A stretch of 64,000 nucleotides of DNA from Diphasiastrum complanatum (taxonomy: Eukaryota; Streptophyta; Lycopodiopsida; Lycopodiales; Lycopodiaceae), in NCBI GenBank assembly GCA_029204225.1, contig CM055092.1, forward strand, positions 84,068,026-84,132,025, read 5' to 3'. This document shows positions 1 to 12,339 of this stretch, piece after piece. Position 1 is the stretch's first letter; every line of letters starts with the position of its first letter. Under the pieces are notes generated by a model, which had not been told where the DNA came from, searched no databases, and was given only the letters and a program-made list of their open reading frames with translations. Position numbers and translations under genes: made by a program.

Positions 1-270
1 ATGTGGAATATGTAACTGAGTTGTTGCTTCAGATTACTACTGCCACCTCCCTCCTCTAAAACCCTCATCATTCAATAGCGTGGCAGCATATGTTCTTGAT
101 AAAGCAACCGCCCCCCCCCCCCCTTTGTCTGATCGTTCGCCCCCCCCCCCCTTGTCTGATCGTTCAATCCAGCTCCAGAATAAAGGGCAAATTATTTAGC
201 GATTTGCAACGAGTGTAACAGCCGCTCCCCGGCATCTGAATTGTAAGCATCAAAGGCATCTTTGGTGCAT

Positions 271-339
<69 letters not shown>

Positions 340-540
340 GAGCCGGGAAAAGAAATATGAATCAGAATAAAACTTTGAATCAGACGCTTTTCTGCAAATA
401 CGATACATTAAAATCAAGAACATCGTGTGCTTAATTTCCTCCTATCCCAACAAAGCAACCTTTCCCGATCCACAAGCTCCAGAAGTTTCTGGGACTTTCC
501 AGAAGTTTCTGGAAGCTCGTAATCTCTCTCTCTAAAATGC
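1..540 (+). repeat. CT-rich 5' flank repeat of the AP2-like family, copy a
   Basis: This block recurs, more or less complete, at about 17140, 18290, 20861, 22011, 24212 and 50364, with shorter pieces at 27140 and 51750. Its order is constant: a GTGGAATCTG...GGGTTGTTGCTTCAGATTAC start, a poly-C tract (here two, near 108 and 140), a conserved stretch with CAGCTCCAGAATAAAGGGC, a (CT)n run (about 273-334) and then CCATTGAGCCGGGAAAAG. In the copies at 24 kb and 50 kb it also sits about 500-750 bp upstream of an AP2 exon. I infer that it is the promoter and CT-rich 5' leader of that gene. The reverse-strand frame is stopped in most copies, so I do not call it coding. Confidence 0.7.
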
Positions 541-810
541 ACGTTTTTGCTCTTTAACCTTACTTGAACTGCCTTTCAAATGCCCATCAAATACATTTAC
601 GTTCTAGGGCAAACGTGTCTAACTGGGGTGACATTCTCTCTCACATGTTTGCTTCCACGCTAGCTTCGATTTTCATGGTTGATATCACAGTTTAACTTAG
701 CTATCGTGCTGCTAAGTTTCAACTGCAAATAAATTTTTCTCAGGCAATCGCAGTCCTCTACGTCGATTTCGCCGCTTAACTCTACGTGGGAGTGAAATTC
801 ACGGGCAGCT

Positions 811-2392
811 ATGGCAGGGAGGAGTGAGTGTAAAGGTGTTTATCACAGAGAACGAACAGGAAGATGGGAAGCAAATATCTGGTATGGAAAGATTTAGTGT
901 TTTTATTTTCTTTACAAAGCTACATACATATTTGAAATGCAGCCAGATTATATGGTTTTCCATTTCCAAATAACAGGATAAGAAAAGGTGACGCACCTTT
1001 TGGAGCAGTCGATAAGTCAAAACAACTCTCCATTGGTACGATTTTTGTGACAATGAACTATAAACCTTACGATTATTGTAGGTGCTAACTGGTATGCGTG
1101 CTGGCCCAATGCTTTCGGCCTCCCGAATGTCTTTTGGAGTATGGACTAATACAACCTCATTAAAAAACAAGACCTCGAGGATTCTCGGAAATGATTTGTT
1201 CTTGACGCTAATGAGTGCCACATTGCTTTGCAAGTGCCTATCATTTTGAGATAGCAGCAGCCAGGTTTGTGTGAAGTGGTGGCGATTAATTGGTTCTCAA
1301 TGACTTTCTGATTTATGACACCATCCTAAAGATCGTTCATAACTTCGCTGGTCCGCTAATGTGTTTGAATTATTTTGTGTCTCAGGAATTATGACAGGAC
1401 GGCAATTTATCTTGGTCACACCGGGAAACTTAACTTCCCATTAGAAGACTATGAGTCTGAAAAGCCACTGGTATGGTTAGAGTACAAAGCTTTTGATCTT
1501 GTTGGTAGTAATATATCGCTCTCTGTCGTCTGCATTTAAAGTCAGCTTTATTATATATAGTGGGTTATACGACTAGCTCACTTTATAAAGCGTATTGCTC
1601 TCTAAATGTTTGAAGAAGGGTCTTTTGATTTTAACGAGTGTTTAATCTCCCATGTGTGAGAAAAAAAAACATATAATTTATAGTTCCCTGGTGCACATTG
1701 GTGACTGCAGTGGGAGAAATACGCTATATCAGACTTTTTTTTAATGCTTCGGTACATGAGCGGAAAAATTCTACTACGAGTTTTGTACAAGCTGCAAGTT
1801 TTCACAAACGTTCAGCTCAAAAGAAGACTAGTGGTCATGGTAGAAAAAGGTTGGAAATTTCAAGGCACATATATGTTATTATGCAGTGGTGACAAATATT
1901 CAAAATTTTCTTCTGCTTTGTTTCACATATCAAAAGATAATTTGCAATGGTTCTTTGGCTTCTAAAAAAGTTCATGATTCTCATTTTCTGGAGACAACTT
2001 TTGCGTCCGAGCTCCAATCAGAGTAAATCTTCAGGTGATCCGCACCGAACCGTGTTCTCTAAAGGTAGTGCTGATACGTTGTGTGTTTTATCTCAAGATT
2101 TATAGGAAACAAGATGTCATTAATAGTTGCTCAAATCTAATCATGTGTGTGTATTCGAGCTAAATTTCTAGTTGTTTGTTTCCAATACGAACAATAACAA
2201 TGTGCTGAGAATTCATATGTTTTTTTAGATACATCCAGCAAAGCAGCAGTAGTACAAAAAGAACGCAAACACGCTTATAGGGACCTATTTGGTCCAGTAG
2301 AAGATGTTGAGAATGATGTTCCAGCCACAAAAAAAATCAAGTTCTGCTTTATACACGAGCTTATAAATATTCCCTTGGAAGAGCTGGAGATG
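811..2392 (+). pseudogene. AP2-domain transcription factor-like gene, best-preserved copy (multi-exon)
   Basis: Five exon-like blocks can be read. Exon 1 (811-881) starts MAGRSECKGVYHRERTGRWE and ends in a split Trp codon before GTATGG. Exon 2 (1386-1470), after CTCAG, completes that Trp and continues NYDRTAIYLG, then GKLNFPLEDYE. The two resemble the first strands and the C-terminal helix with LNFP of an AP2/ERF DNA-binding domain. Exon 3 (about 1779-1849) is basic (KKTSGHGRK). Exon 4 (1994-2064) and exon 5 (2229-2392, with AYRDLFGPVEDVEND) join in phase through a split Asp codon. AP2 proteins are nuclear regulators that bind DNA. Oddities: the middle of the AP2 domain (the usual YLG...EEAARA part) is missing, an in-frame stop lies just upstream of the ATG, and the phase between exons 2 and 3 is unresolved. 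It could be a partial or captured gene. The product of exons 3-5 is not recognised. Confidence 0.5.
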
Positions 2393-2718
2393 GTGAGAAT
2401 TTTAAAATTCCCTTCTAATTTAAAAGTATTACTGCTTAAGATATTAGCCACTTCAATCCATGCTCTTTAAACTGTAATTATGTTTCTAGGCCATATAGTT
2501 TTAGTCAACTTGCTTTCTTATTATCCAAGAAGGATCCAATATGATTGCTTTCAAATGAAAATGTTGAAGGAAAATTAAGCTGCACTTTATGTTAGTTCTC
2601 AACATCAATAAGGTTCGAAGCACTAGGACCTTACATTAAATAGACCATACAAAACATTACCTGTTTAAATTGAATGTACTACAGATTTTCTCTAGAATCT
2701 TGGCATATCATAGCTTAT

Positions 2719-2872
2719 TATCAAATGTTCATAGCTCTTCAAGTAGTTATGTTTTTGTTTTATTGTTTCGTTTCTAGGTAATTGTGAGAAACTTGTTAGC
2801 AAATGCTCATAGCTCTTCAAATAATTATGTTTGTATTTTTTTGTTTCGATTCTAGGTAATTGTGAGAAATGG
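2719..2872 (+). repeat. Two 78-bp tandem units (AP2-like 3' region)
   Basis: AATGTTCATAGCTCTTCAAG at 2724 returns 78 bp later, each unit ending in TTTCTAGGTAATTGTGAGAAA or a close variant. Single diverged units occur at about 16100, 19820 and 23540. The 19820 junction is the seam of the large tandem duplication. Confidence 0.75.
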
Positions 2873-2991
2873 TGAGAATTATTGAGCATCGTGATTCCAT
2901 TAGGTTTAAGGAGTAATATTTAGCACTTAGCAAACATGACTCCTATTGTGCATGTATGCTAGCTAATTAGTCTAAGAAACCCCAAATTATC

Positions 2992-2995
<4 letters not shown>

Positions 2996-3075
<80 letters not shown>

Positions 3076-3200
3076 ACAAAATGAGCCAAGTAAATTTATT
3101 AATTGACATTTTGGATACCTTTGATTTTGTTGATTTACACACACACATACACAAATAAATATATAAATATATATACACACATAAAAGTGCATACACACAG

Positions 3201-3231
<31 letters not shown>

Positions 3232-3235
3232 TTTA
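2996..3235. repeat. (GA)n followed by (CA)n microsatellites
   Basis: An uninterrupted GA run covers about 2997-3071, and CA-rich runs cover about 3136-3230. The flank between them (GAGCCAAGTAAATTTATTAA and TTGACATTTTGGATACC) is the same promoter-like segment seen at 16.97, 23.76, 25.37, 26.70 and 51.55 kb. Confidence 0.9.
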
Positions 3236-3806
3236 CGCATGCACACGTTCAATTGTATATCCAAGGATTGAATCTTGAAAGAAAAGAGCTAAATGCTGAT
3301 TAAAAATTCCAAACCTAGGTGGAGTTGTGTTTTTTTTTCTTGTAGCTTTTTGATAGGCTCTCTGCTTTTTCCTCTTGGTGGTGCAGTTATCCTCCGAAGT
3401 GGTTCTCCAAGTTCTTGATCATCCTTACTAAGAAATCAGAGATAGAGACATTTTCAAATCCATATTAGTAGACTACTTGAATTTTTTAAAAATCTAGGGA
3501 AAGGCGATTGGTGGCAGTTTTTGTGTTCATGCATTAGTGATGAAAAATGTATGGCATAAAGCCTGGTATGATTGGAGATTGCATAGGAAAGATAGTAAAG
3601 TTGGAGATTTGGTACTTAGGATACGATGAAGGTGATTACAGGTATATTGAAGTTTACGACATAAGCTCTTATCTTCTCATACAGCTTTTGTGAAAGCATT
3701 GGAAGCCTTATAACCTTCTTTCTAAATTAGCACCTTAAATTTTTTTGCTATCTATTTCATTCTTTACTTTGTTATTTTCCAATAGTTAATTTTCTTTTTT
3801 CTCTAT

Positions 3807-3829
3807 ACATATGTATGTATGTATGTATG

Positions 3830-3899
<70 letters not shown>
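3807..3899. repeat. (TATG)n/(AT)n microsatellite
   Basis: Six or so TATG units run into about 60 bp of pure AT. No gene is seen between 3300 and 4358. The rest of that stretch is AT-rich unique-looking sequence. Confidence 0.9.
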
Positions 3900-3903
<4 letters not shown>

Positions 3904-4357
3904 TAAAATAAAAAGTTTAAAATAGTCACATTGTGTAAAACAATTTTAAATTAAATAAGAAGAGACAAAAAATTACCAGAATTGTTATTTTTTAGATATA
4001 ATAGTCAAACCAAACTTTATAAAGATTATCATCGATTCAATACAGTACACTTTGCTTAATTTGAGCTTTGCAAGGGTTAGTTTGCATCATAAGACCAAGA
4101 AAAGCAAATTTGCAAGGGTTTAGGTCAATGAAAATTTGAGAACCTTCATAGACTATCAAATGTCATTATGAACCATCGACCTAGTAGATAGACTCAAAAC
4201 AATCAAAATGGACTCGAGAGAGGGTTAAAACCATGTGAATCTTGATTATTTATAGTGCTTATGCGGGGGTTGTTCTTTGGTGAAGGCTCAATCCTCATTG
4301 AAGCTCTAGTTACTTATTAAACCTTCCAAGAAGATTTTGGGAGCTTCAATCAAATCA

Positions 4358-5549
4358 TAGACTCAAACTAGTCAAGAAGGAAAATCTTGATTTTGCTCAT
4401 TATTGGATGGAAATCCCATCACATATTTATACATGTAGAGCTTGGATCTGAGCACATTAGGGCTTCTATGTAATCATCACAACCTAACCCTAACATCTAA
4501 CCTAGAGATCCAATTGATCTTCCCTATTTAGAGTCAATACCTCGAGATCCAAAAAGATTGAGAAAATTACTATTTTAAGCTCCTACTTTTTCTCTACCCT
4601 ATCTATGCACTCTTTGGACACATTCCAAAGGTACCATTCCAAAACTAGGTTAATGATTTGACTTAGAATAAGGTATCCTATGCTTTTGACACATGTAACA
4701 TCCCACATCATGGCCTCGAAGTCATTTACAAGTGGAATTTTATGCAAACTAGCTTGTGTAAATTGAACACTTTGCATGCCTATGAAGCCTCCCTTGCCAC
4801 CATAGGAATAGTCATAGGGGATCACCCTTCCTCTTCCCATAGGTTAGCCACCTTATGTGGACCTCACCATTGGCAGAGTGTTGCACTCCTATGGACTACA
4901 AGATCACAATGCACATTAAAATCGGCCCATTATACCTTAAACTTTGGGCTTCATGATTGAAGTGGATTTTTTTGAGAGCTCTCAAATATTTTGTGGAGCA
5001 ATACACAGATTCGCCAGATCCAACCATCAAACAATTTGCAACATCTAGACATGATTTGGCGTGGAAAGGGTCACATTTAACTTTCATGGAATGGGTCACA
5101 TATTATCTCATCAAGCATAGGTTGGAAGAAATGAGCTCACCTGATGCCTAGCCACGATTTGTTTCCACATGTGTCATTTGACCATCACCAATTTTGGTGG
5201 AGTTTACTATTGTAGGACACCATGTAAATAGCATAAACTAGATAGAAGAATAACTAGAAAGTCTCTTATTCTTGAGAGTGAGTATCTTCTTCAACCATTT
5301 GCTAGAAGCACACACTACAATCAAGAAATAAAGACAAATTTACAACGAGTTTTCAAAAGTAACGACAAATTTTATTATTAAGTATTTCTAGTATCATAGC
5401 TAATATTAAAATTTCAAAATTAATATTCACCGCGAAAGTAGTAGTAAATTTCACATTCTAATATTTAAAATTTCATGGTGCACATTCACAATTGTAGAAT
5501 TGAATATCACAATTTATTGCATATGAATGGAGAAAAGTAGTGATAAATT
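4358..5549. repeat. Dispersed 1.2-kb repeat, member 1
   Basis: Aligned by eye, this is a near-identical direct copy of 13631-14816. The first 0.9 kb is unrecognised sequence that, in the other member, follows a reverse-oriented copia primer site, so it may be LTR material. From about 5270 it becomes the reverse complement of the small-ORF element (compare 28230-28800). Near 5290-5325 the reverse complement of that element's ATG region can be read, but the frame stops after about ten codons. Confidence 0.75.
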
Positions 5550-6125
5550 TCGAACAATGCTCGAGCTAGAGCTAGAAGGTAATTGCATATAATTTGATAA
5601 AAGTGGCAAAAGGTAATTTTACCATATTAGTGAATTCAGAAAACAAACTTCCGAAAATTAGTGTCTTAACTCGAGCAGTGCTAGAGTTAGAAGTAGAAGT
5701 TGATTGCCCACCATGTCAAAGTCAAACACTCCTAGAAAGGGAGAAACGATTCACCCTCTCTTCTGCTCTCAAAATACGAAGCCAATAAAGTTCACCAATA
5801 AAGTTCATCATAAACCAATAAACAGTTTCTAACTCGAGCATTGCTCGAGTTACATGTCAACGTTGGAATCACAAATCAAGGCAGGAACCCATGAATTTGT
5901 ATCATTATAAAACTCTTGTAGCTTGAGTTAGTGCTCAACGTCTAAAATGTTTGGACTGTAGTACAAGCGTTGATATAGAGAGGGTACAAGAAATGGCTAG
6001 AACTCGAGCACTGCTCGAGTAGGCTGGATCTGATTTTTTTTAAGACTATAGTAATAGTGTCCAAATAAAAAGTATGCAATCTGTCCCCCAACTCTAGCAC
6101 TCCTCCAGCACTATGTTCTAACGAC
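5550..6125. repeat. CTCGAG dyad array, cluster 1
   Basis: Imperfect palindromes with 10-nt arms AACTCGAGCA and TGCTCGAGTT around one base are found at 5668-5688, 5831-5851 and 6001-6021, with decayed forms near 5551, 5921 and 6091. The 5831 copy is perfect in both arms. The sequence between them has no coding capacity that I recognise. Confidence 0.7.
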
Positions 6126-7080
6126 AACTCATTGACATGACAAAGAAATCATTCATTTGAGTTTCTCATGAGTCATGACCATTAGCATTTCTGACTTTGT
6201 GTATTTCAGGCCTAGTATTTTTGGGACTACATTAGGTAGTTTCATTGATTAGGGTTTAAAAGATATTTTTGTTTTTTTAGGAAACATAAAAAATTCTTTA
6301 ATAACACAACAATCTTTGTTCAAAGTCCAAAGATACAAGACTAGAGTAAATTTGATCACACAAAGAGTTGTTCATTTAAAGCCTAGTAGTTTGGTATTGG
6401 AACAACATCCTATTAGTAAGTACAAGGAGTGTATATACCACATTAGATTAGAGCAAAAATATAAAATTGGCTATGGCTACAATATGTCAAGTATCACCAA
6501 AAACGTTCAAGACAAACATGTTTAAGCAAATTGTTTAATATATTTGATGACATTAGTCATCACATATGTTACTAGTAATACATGAGACTTCACATATTGT
6601 CTCATAACACACACATGCCTTCATAATTAATACGTGAAATATAGAAGAGCTCAAACATATGTGAGACCTTTAAAATAAATATCAAAGGAAACTAGAATCG
6701 TAGATATCAATGCTCACATATTTATTTCCAAATGCATTTTTGTGTTTCCAAAACAAAATTGCATTGCAAAAGTTGTAAAAACACATGGCAAAATTATGTC
6801 TTATTTATGTTTTTATTAAGTAACGACTTGGTATAAGACTTCTATGCCAAACTCTCACCTTGACTAAATTTGAATTTGGGTTCCCCCCAATTTTAGACTA
6901 CTAGAGACTAGAAACTAGTGACTTGCGAATTTTTGAAACATGGTGCTTGGAAGAGCTTAGATTAGACTAGAAATAAGCAATCTAGAGAGCATAGATTATA
7001 CTAGAGATTAGTAATCTAGTTGAATTATTTTCCCTCCAGTTTAATTTTCACTAGTAGAGATTTGAGAATACAATTAGAGA
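6126..7080. other. No gene seen; AT-rich spacer
   Basis: I see only short shadow ORFs here, and a stretch near 6895-7020 where ACTAGAGACTAGAAACTAGT-like words are repeated. I see nothing that supports a gene. Confidence 0.5.
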
Positions 7081-7400
7081 TTACGCTGCTCAAACAAGAT
7101 TAGCAATAACAGATCATACAGGAACAACGAAAGCGACAAAATTATACAGGCACACAATCAGAGATTATGCTTCTAAGTCAGCATTAGCATTTACAATTCA
7201 TTCAGGAAAAATAAAGCGACAAGTTCATATAGTTCATGCAGGTACAATGAAAGCGACAAGATCATACATGTACAATAGTAGCGAAAAGAAGTAGGAGGCA
7301 AAATAGTAGCAAAAAGAAGTGGAAGTGCACAATAGTAGCAAAAAGAAGCAGAAGGATGCACAATCGAAGAAACAAGTGGAAGTGTAGTTTATGAAGAACT
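7080..7400. repeat. Minisatellite region with about 29-bp units
   Basis: From about 7272, four units beginning ACAATAGTAGCAAAAAGAAG repeat at about 28-31 bp. Upstream, words such as GAAAGCGACAAGATCATACA repeat at about 60-70 bp (near 7128, 7215 and 7249). The region is noncoding in appearance. Confidence 0.6.
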
Positions 7401-7851
7401 TTATTCATCAACAACCAGAAAACAAGGAGCGGAAGGAAGATCAAAAGCGCAAGGACTTTGGCTGGATACAAAACAGATTTCACAACAATGCATCTTTTAG
7501 AACAGTAATTTCAAGCATCAAACGTACCACATAGCAATAGCAAGAATCGGCAACAAGGAGCGTACCTGATACCAAGAACCAGAACCGTATTTTCGCAAGA
7601 TCAAAGGAAGCATCATGGCAAGCAATAGTAAGGTAGGCACATTTCCAGAAACGCCATACTCTTGCAAGCATTATCAAAATCGCCATTCAATCGCAATGTG
7701 TCTAAATGATCTCTTAGAAAACCTCTACCCCTTTGAATATTAGCACATTGCTATACTGCATTCCTTGAGAACAATGTAGTCATAAATTAAATGTTTCACG
7801 AGCAGATTTCCAAGGCATTGAGGAATATCACCTTGCTAGAGTTCACAATGC

Positions 7852-8050
<199 letters not shown>

Positions 8051-8523
8051 GGAAAAAAAGAGAGAATGCAAGCTTAAAAAGACGAGAACTAGTTTTGCTT
8101 GTTCATAGCCATAGATATGTATATATTTACAATGATGGAGAACTCAAGGAAGGGTGGCAAAATAAATTTGTAATATGTTATATTTGCTAATGCACGGGAG
8201 TTGGCATTGCCAATTAGTTAAAATAAATGTATAGTAAGTTATATTTGCTAATCGAGTACTACTTTTTATATTTAAGTTATGTCCTTCTAGTAGAAAAGAC
8301 CAATTGTAAACCAGAAGATATGATTGTATATATTAATACACATGAGTCTATTAAGCTATTCAATCAAACAAAATCTTTGAGGCATATTAACTAAGAACAT
8401 AATGGTAATGATCAATTCATAACACAAGTTTTATCTACAATCAAAAAAGTACTATGGATCCTTTGTCAGGAGTGTGTAAATTGCTTAGTTTAAGGATTGT
8501 ATAGTCCAGATTCTTATTTGCAT

Positions 8524-9114
8524 AACTCAAGTAGTGCTCGAGTTAGCTATGTCATGATTCCTTTGTCAGGCTTCCTATAATTGCCAGGAGTGTATAATCT
8601 GGACAAAATTGGTGTCTAACTTGAAAAAAGATAGATGTATGCCATGATTCCATTGTACAGACATATCATATGCTATTGCTTTTTGAGTTGTATAAACCAG
8701 ATTTCAAATTGTCTGACTCGAGAAGTCCTCGAGTTAAAGCTATGATCTGAAGCCTTTTGTAGACATATGATATTAATCTGGACAAAATTTGGTGTCCAGC
8801 TTGGGCAGTGCTCGAGTTAGAGGTATTCTCTAAAGCCTTTGTAGACATATGATGTTGGATTGCATTTTTAGTTGTGTAGACCAGATTTCAAATTGTGGAA
8901 CTCGAGCAATGCTCAAGTTAGGTATGCCAAGATTCATTTGTCAGGCTTGCTATAATTGCTAGGAGTGTATAATCTGGACAAAGTTGGTGTCTAATTTGAG
9001 TAGTGCTCGAGACAGATGTATGCCATGATTCCATTGTACAGACATATCATTAGCTATTGCTTTTTGAGTTGTATAGCAGATTTCAAATTGTCAAACTCGA
9101 GTTGTGCTCAAGTT
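8524..9114. repeat. CTCGAG dyad array, cluster 2
   Basis: Six 21-nt quasi-palindromes of the AACTCGAGCA / TGCTCGAGTT type lie at 8524-8544, 8715-8735, 8798-8818, 8899-8919, 8993-9013 and 9094-9114. Start-to-start spacings are 191, 83, 101, 94 and 101 bp. Between them the same phrases alternate (GGACAAAATTTGGTGTC, TTGTAGACATATGAT, CCAGATTTCAAATTGT), so this is a degenerate tandem array whose dyads are among its best-kept parts. Confidence 0.8.
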
Positions 9115-9364
9115 AGAGCTTGTCACTCAATAGAGGCCGAAGAACTCTCTCACATATGGGTTTTTGGAGGGAAACCTCAAGTTTAGTGGGCACCACCATG
9201 ACATACAGCCATCCCCATACTTAAGCGTGTTCATTGATCAATCATTGAAATACTGCTACTTTTTGATCTGGAAGAGGATGTTAGGACAACAATACAACAA
9301 TAAAGAGTGATACATTTCACTTTGTAGTTTTCCATCAATTTAAGGTTGGAATCTGGATCGCAAT

Positions 9365-9640
9365 CATAGAATTAATGAACCGTGTACGGTTGACCATGGT
9401 TGTGAGAACATAGCGTCCACGGTTATAAAAAAAATTCTCATTTTATATAGCACGTCCACGTGCTATGTTTTGGAGGTTTATATAGCACGTCAGCGTGCTA
9501 TCTTTAAAGGTTGCAAAAAAAATTTTAGAACTATTTTACTTAGCACATCTATTTATTATATTTGGAGATTAAAGTAAAACAACTATTTTTTTTTTCGGAC
9601 AGCCAGGTCAGTGTGCTATGTTTGGAGGCTGCAAAAAAAT
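9365..9640. repeat. Foldback remnant and tandem hairpins with ACGTG cores
   Basis: 9366-9420 (TTAATGAACCGTG...CCACGGTT) is a diverged inverted relative of the foldback at 35575-35790. It is followed by about 60-bp units, each with a hairpin. The first, 9447-9466, has 9-nt arms ATAGCACGT and ACGTGCTAT around CC. A second imperfect one is at 9482-9501 and a decayed one is near 9600. G-box-like CACGTG halves lie in the stems. From 9660 to 10240 I see no supported gene. Confidence 0.55.
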
Positions 9641-10298
9641 TTAATTTGAAATTTTTGAGATTTTAAACTATGTACCAAACCACATTCTTAATAATAAACA
9701 TTGAAGTAGTGGCATAAAAAGGGTAGCACACCATGTGCTATATTTTTGTTGAATCATGATAAGAAAGAAACTCGCAAAACCCACAAAATATTTACTCGCA
9801 AAATGCCAAGGCCCTATCTGATGCGGTTTATTGTCAAAGCTACGAATAGGACTACAATCACCGTTAGTGCTTAATGGCATGTACAGGGGTAACAGGCGGG
9901 CCACTACCATGGTGACACAAGGCAGAGGTGCCCGAGGCAGCTAAGGGATCGTATTTTGCTGGGACCCACATTTTGACCCTGTCCAAATTTTTGGATTTTG
10001 GGAGCCCATTTTTTGCGAAGACCCACTTCAATATCTGATATGGCTCTTCATCTGTTAATTCTCCCTCTATTGAAGGTGTTCCGAGTGGATTACATTGCCC
10101 CATGCCATAGTCTCTCAAGATATTTTATGTGTATGATTGTTGACTGATTGTAATTGTCCTTTCATTTCGATTTCTTGAGACATTTAGCTATGTTGTAAAG
10201 TCTTTTGTAGACATATGATATTTGATTGTTTTTCAATTGTACAAGTATTATATGAATCCTTTGTTAGGAGGGTATAATTTGGACAAAATTTGGTGTCC

Positions 10299-10514
10299 AA
10301 CTCGAGTAGTGCTCGAGTTGGAAGTATTCTCTGAAGCCTTTGTAGACATATGATGTTGGATTGCATTTTTAGTTGTGTAGACCAGATTCCAAATTGTGGA
10401 ACTCGAGCATTGCTCGAGTTTGGTATACCATGATTCCTTGGTCAAGCTTGCTATAATTGGTAGGAGTGTGTAATATGGACAAAGTTGGTGTCTATCTTGA
10501 GCAGTGCTCGAGTT
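10299..10514. repeat. CTCGAG dyad array, cluster 3
   Basis: Dyads at 10299-10319 and 10400-10420 are near-perfect, and one at 10494-10514 is imperfect; spacings are 101 and 94 bp. The interspersed text matches cluster 2. From 10560 to 11280 nothing coding is recognised. Confidence 0.8.
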
Positions 10515-11326
10515 AGATGTATGCCATGATTCCATTGTACAGACATATCATATGTGTTGCTTTTTGAGTTGTATAAAGCAGTTTTCCATTTACAAAAATC
10601 AATAAACCCTTGCTGTAAGCGTTATCGTCAATGAGAAGTATAAATCAACCGCAAAAACTCTCATACTTTTATTACATTCCTTCAATCATAAATACCTACA
10701 ATATCAATGATCATAACTAAGAAAAAAGGCAATAATAATAGACGACTCAGAACTCTACTGAATTTCCTATCACAAAAAGGATGAAAATGCCTGAAAGACT
10801 TGAAATGCTATGATCTAAGCTCAAACTAAAGCTTCAAAACACAAGGTTTTATCAAAGGGCTTCTTGGTTTCTCTGTCACCCGTCAGAATCCCAATAGATT
10901 GCAGCCTTCTTTGTTATGTTGGGTAATATCTTAGAAATAAACTTACATATTTTTTTGTTGTTTAAATAGATATGGAATTCTCATTTGAGATCTTTGTCTA
11001 AGTTATTTTGTGCTGGTTTGCACTGATTCTTTCTATTTTCAGTAGTGCATTCTAAACACCAACATTGCTTTTGAGTTAGCCTTCATCAGGATCGAGTCTA
11101 CCTTTTACTTTAGGAGAATGAAGGGAAATCCAATGTAATACATTGTAGGAAAATCCAATTTAATACAAATGTGTGAAAGCTAATGTAAAGATATGTTTGA
11201 ACTTTTGCATGTGACCCAACTTACTCTTAGGCACTAACAAAGTGAGTAGGAATGGATGTAGCATTTCATTTGTGTTGTACAAGGTCACAACCAGCAGACC
11301 TCCGTTCACCTGCTCTCCAAGCTTAA

Positions 11327-12330
11327 AACGAAATCTGATCTCGAAAAAACACTTCAGAACGCCCAACAATCTGGCTTGAACCACCATAGTTCCGTTGCAG
11401 CGAACCTACGGACCAGCAGACCTTCGTTCAGTGTGCCCTGGCTGGAAGAGGGTGATCTACTCAATATGCTTGTCGTTGCTTACAGGAAAGTTGAGGTTCG
11501 AAGTGCGAAAAGTGAGCTGCATCACAGCTAGTTCGGATTTGCGCTTGGAATGATCTTCAACAACACGAAGTGCGCCAAAAGGAGAAAATTGTGAAGGTCT
11601 TTATAGAGTGCTTGGCGTAGCTTGACTTCCGCTACGGAAAGCAATTGGAAAATATGAAGTTAGGGGCTTTTATAGTCTAATCCAGAGGGGCACCGCTTTT
11701 ATTTCTTGGATGAACCGGGATGGATGGTGAAGGGGCTCCCAAACTAGAAATCAAATCTGATCTCCAAAGCACACTTCAGAATGCCCAACAATCTGGCTTG
11801 AACCACCAGACTTCTGTTGCAACGAACCTACGGACCAGCAGACCTCCGTTCACACAGCACCATCTTTGGCAGTGATCTTCTCTCTTACAGTAGCGGTGGC
11901 AATAAGCAGCAATCTGTCTCCTGCTCTCTAGAAGGTTCGTGAGCAAGCTTCTCTCTCACATGCATCAGCGATGGCAATAAGCAGCAATGATCTGTCTCCC
12001 GCTCTGTAGAAGGTTTGTGACGTGGGCATTTGATGCAACTCATTTGGTCTGAGGGTGCCCATTCGTTCACAAAAATGGGCACCATAATTTCCTGTAATGT
12101 GCCCATGAAAAAACACAAACAACGTTGTTGAAGGGCGCCGTTCACTATTGGTAACCTGATGGGTGTTTGTTTTCCATGTTGTCCGAGGCGTTGTTGAAGG
12201 GCGCCCTTCCTAGCTGTAACCATTGATGGGTGTTTGTTTTCCATGTTGTACGAGGCGTTGTTGTCCTCCTAGAGTCTGATACTCCAAGCTCTCTTTTGTC
12301 CTCCTAGAGTTTGATACTCCAAGCTCTCTT
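11327..12330. repeat. Block of short direct and tandem repeats
   Basis: A 106-bp segment (11327-11432, with CCCAACAATCTGGCTTGAAC) returns at 11746-11852. A unit of about 95 bp with GGCAATAAGCAGCAAT occurs at about 11897 and 11973. A unit of about 65 bp with GTTGTTGAAGGGCGCC occurs at about 12123 and 12190. TCCTCCTAGAGT...CCAAGCTCTC is doubled at about 12260-12325. No reading frame of note crosses these repeats. Confidence 0.7.
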
Positions 12331-12339
12331 TATCAGCAT

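Noticed and set aside
799-1233. 144-codon minus-strand ORF opposite AP2 exon 1 and its intron
   Set aside because: It overlaps the better-supported exon on the plus strand. Related ORFs in other copies only reflect sequence similarity. Part of it (about 1035-1233) looks protein-like, but I have no family for it.
8524-9114. CRISPR-like array
   Set aside because: Regular spacing and palindromic repeats recall one, but the spacers are themselves repeated and diverged, and the DNA is plant nuclear.
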